Shown in pieces: positions 13,596-15,019 of a DNA stretch of 15,019 bases. The stretch is from an uncultured Eubacterium sp. GTDB taxonomy: Bacteria > Bacillota > Clostridia > Lachnospirales > Lachnospiraceae. The stretch spans positions 1 through 15,019 of the forward strand of contig CAJTMV010000013.1 in NCBI GenBank assembly GCA_910577225.1, read 5' to 3'. Position 1 is the stretch's first letter. The number at the start of each line of letters is the position of its first letter. The position numbers and the translations under genes are program-made. The notes below the pieces were generated by a model. That model was not told the DNA's origin. It ran no database searches and worked only from the letters and a program-made list of their open reading frames with translations.

Positions 13596-14027
13596 ATGAG
13601 AAAAAACAGCATAAAAAATACACGCGTCAATGAAGAAGTATTAAGGAAACTCAGCGAGATTATCCGCGGCAGTATCAAAGATCCGCGGATTCATCCAATG
13701 ACAAGTGTTGTTTCCGTCGAAGTTGCGCCGGATCTAAAGACTTGTAAGGCATATGTCAGCGTACTTGGAGACGAGAAGGCGCAAAAAGATACGCTGGAAG
13801 GCTTAAGAAGCGCAGAAGGATATATCCGGCGCAGTCTTGCACAGAGTGCAAATCTGCGCCATACGCCGCAGATTCGATTTATTATTGATCAGTCGATTGA
13901 ATATGGCGTAACGATGTCTCATCTGATCGATCAGGTCAACCGGAAAGCGGACGAATCCGCACAAAACGAAGAGTCGATACCAGGCAATGAGAATGAAGAA
14001 AAGGAAGACGGGACAGATTATGAATAG
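13596..14027 (+). CDS. rbfA: 30S ribosome-binding factor RbfA
   Basis: A 143-residue protein that binds the immature 30S subunit near the 5' helix of 16S rRNA and helps its late maturation and cold adaptation. The KH-like fold is seen in NEEVLRKLSEIIRGSIKDPRIHPMTSVVSVEVAPDLKTCKAYVSVLGDE, RSAEGYIRRSLAQSANLRHTPQIRFIIDQSIEYG and a C-terminal helix. The family core ends near residue 120. The last 20 or so residues are acidic (EESIPGNENEEKEDGTDYE), a modest extension. GAGGTG (13585-13590) is 5 nt before ATG 13596. The last eight bases overlap the start of the next gene (ATG at 14020), so the two are probably coupled. Confidence 0.95.
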   Translation: MRKNSIKNTRVNEEVLRKLSEIIRGSIKDPRIHPMTSVVSVEVAPDLKTCKAYVSVLGDEKAQKDTLEGLRSAEGYIRRSLAQSANLRHTPQIRFIIDQSIEYGVTMSHLIDQVNRKADESAQNEESIPGNENEEKEDGTDYE

Positions 14028-15019
14028 TCTGGATGAACAGCTTGCCGGAGTGCATAGCGTGGCGATTGCAGGGCATATAAAACCAGATGGGGACTGCGTA
14101 GGTTCCTGTCTGGCTGTCTATAATTATATCAAAGAGTACTATCCGCACATACAGGCGGAAGTATATTTAGAGCCGATACCGAATATTTTTAAGTTTTTGT
14201 TAAGGGCAGAAGAGATTGTCAGTGAACCGGATGATACCAGACAGTATGATCTTGTGATCGTACAGGACTGCGGGGATGAACAAAGACTCGGTAAGGCGGG
14301 AGCGCTGTTAAGACACGCCGGACGGGTGATCTGCATCGATCATCATATCAGCAATACCGGATTTGGGGACGACAGCTATATTTTTCCAAAAGCCAGCTCT
14401 ACCTCCGAGCTCGTTTTTGATTTGATGCAAAAGGAGCGGATTACAAAGCAGATCGCGGAATGTATCTACGTAGGCATTATTCACGATACCGGCCTGTTCC
14501 AGTATTCGTGCACGTCTCCGAAGACTATGCGCACGGCGGCTTTTTTAATGGAACAGGGAATCTCTTTTTCGGAAATTGCAGATCGTACGTATATGCAAAA
14601 GACGTTTGAACAAAATCAGATTCTGGCAAGAGCGTTGGAAAACAGCAGGCTGCATCTGGATGGAACCTGTATTTCTTCGGTGATTACAAAGGAAGACATG
14701 CGTGACTGCAACGTGTTGGCCAAACATCTGGAAGGAATCGTATCCCAGCTGCGCGCAACCAAAGGCGTACAGGCTGCCATATTTTTTTATCCGAAAGAAC
14801 GGTCGGAGACGGAATCGTCTGAAAAAGAAAACACGCAGGAATATAAGATTAGCTTTCGCTCAGGTTCGGATGATGTCAACGTGGCGGAAATTGCCATGCA
14901 TTACGGCGGAGGCGGCCATATTCGCGCAGCCGGAGCATCTACAACGCTGGAGCCGGCGGTCTGTTTACAGCAGATACTGGGACTGATTCAGCAGCAGATG
15001 GAGCGCTGCCAGAGTGAGA
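14020..15019 (+). CDS. nrnA: DHH-family phosphoesterase, NrnA-like nanoRNase/pAp phosphatase (3' end cut by window)
   Basis: At least 333 residues, open at the window end; the usual length is about 320, so nearly all is present. The family degrades 2-5 nt RNA fragments, and often also pAp or linear dinucleotides such as pApA. Motifs are GHIKPDGDCVGS (residues 18-29, with His19, Asp23, Asp25), VQDCGD with Asp83, the eponymous DHH at 107-109, HDTGLFQYS, and the DHHA1 substrate loop GGGGHIRAAGAS from 296. These metal-binding residues are all intact. ATG 14020 overlaps the end of rbfA; AAGGAAG (14001-14007) is 12 nt upstream. A charged insert (ERSETESSEKENTQEY) lies just before the DHHA1 core strand. 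In many clostridia this gene follows rbfA and precedes truB, which fits the context. NrnA against a closely related DHH subfamily cannot be settled by eye. Confidence 0.9.
   Translation, partial: MNSLDEQLAGVHSVAIAGHIKPDGDCVGSCLAVYNYIKEYYPHIQAEVYLEPIPNIFKFLLRAEEIVSEPDDTRQYDLVIVQDCGDEQRLGKAGALLRHAGRVICIDHHISNTGFGDDSYIFPKASSTSELVFDLMQKERITKQIAECIYVGIIHDTGLFQYSCTSPKTMRTAAFLMEQGISFSEIADRTYMQKTFEQNQILARALENSRLHLDGTCISSVITKEDMRDCNVLAKHLEGIVSQLRATKGVQAAIFFYPKERSETESSEKENTQEYKISFRSGSDDVNVAEIAMHYGGGGHIRAAGASTTLEPAVCLQQILGLIQQQMERCQSE

Overview
The window looks like a chromosomal segment of a low-to-mid GC Firmicute, most likely a clostridium of the Lachnospiraceae type. This is an inference from gene order, strong AGGAGG-type ribosome binding sites, TTGNNN-N17-TATNNT promoters, a tRNA-Glu without an encoded CCA, and the rimP-nusA-rnpM-ylxQ-infB-rbfA-nrnA order. 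No species can be named from sequence reading alone.

Left part (1-5073), accessory and regulatory genes. A GC-rich non-coding stretch is followed by an orphan OLD/RecF-like AAA ATPase with its own promoter. Next comes a short unrecognised reading frame, in the frame of an ATG that overlaps the ATPase stop, which contains a long inverted repeat and ends at a terminator. Then come an ECF sigma factor and a membrane-anchored protein that is probably its anti-sigma/sensor partner, closed by a strong terminator. An XRE-type regulator follows, split by an apparent frameshift.

Middle part (5114-7568). An AraC-family regulator is transcribed leftward and galE (UDP-glucose 4-epimerase) rightward. The divergent promoters lie in a 186-bp spacer with overlapping -35 regions and a small inverted repeat. 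About 285 bp of non-coding DNA with hairpins separates galE from a tRNA-Glu(CTC) gene, which has an A-tract-rich upstream region, an extended -10 promoter and a strong terminator.

Right part (7714-15019), the conserved translation/transcription operon. One promoter, close in sequence to the tRNA promoter, and a leader of about 127 nt with a perfect 12-bp hairpin precede rimP, nusA, rnpM (ylxR), ylxQ, infB, rbfA and an nrnA-like DHH phosphoesterase that runs off the window end. These genes act in ribosome maturation, transcription elongation and termination, RNase P modulation, translation initiation and nanoRNA turnover. Several are overlapped or coupled.

The main oddities are a roughly 200-residue acidic tail on NusA built from 19-residue repeats, the leader hairpin of the nus operon, the ATPase with its damaged or minimal partner frame, and the frameshifted XRE gene. 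I did not find convincing evidence of a complete new system. The ATPase locus is the best candidate for one, possibly in decayed form.
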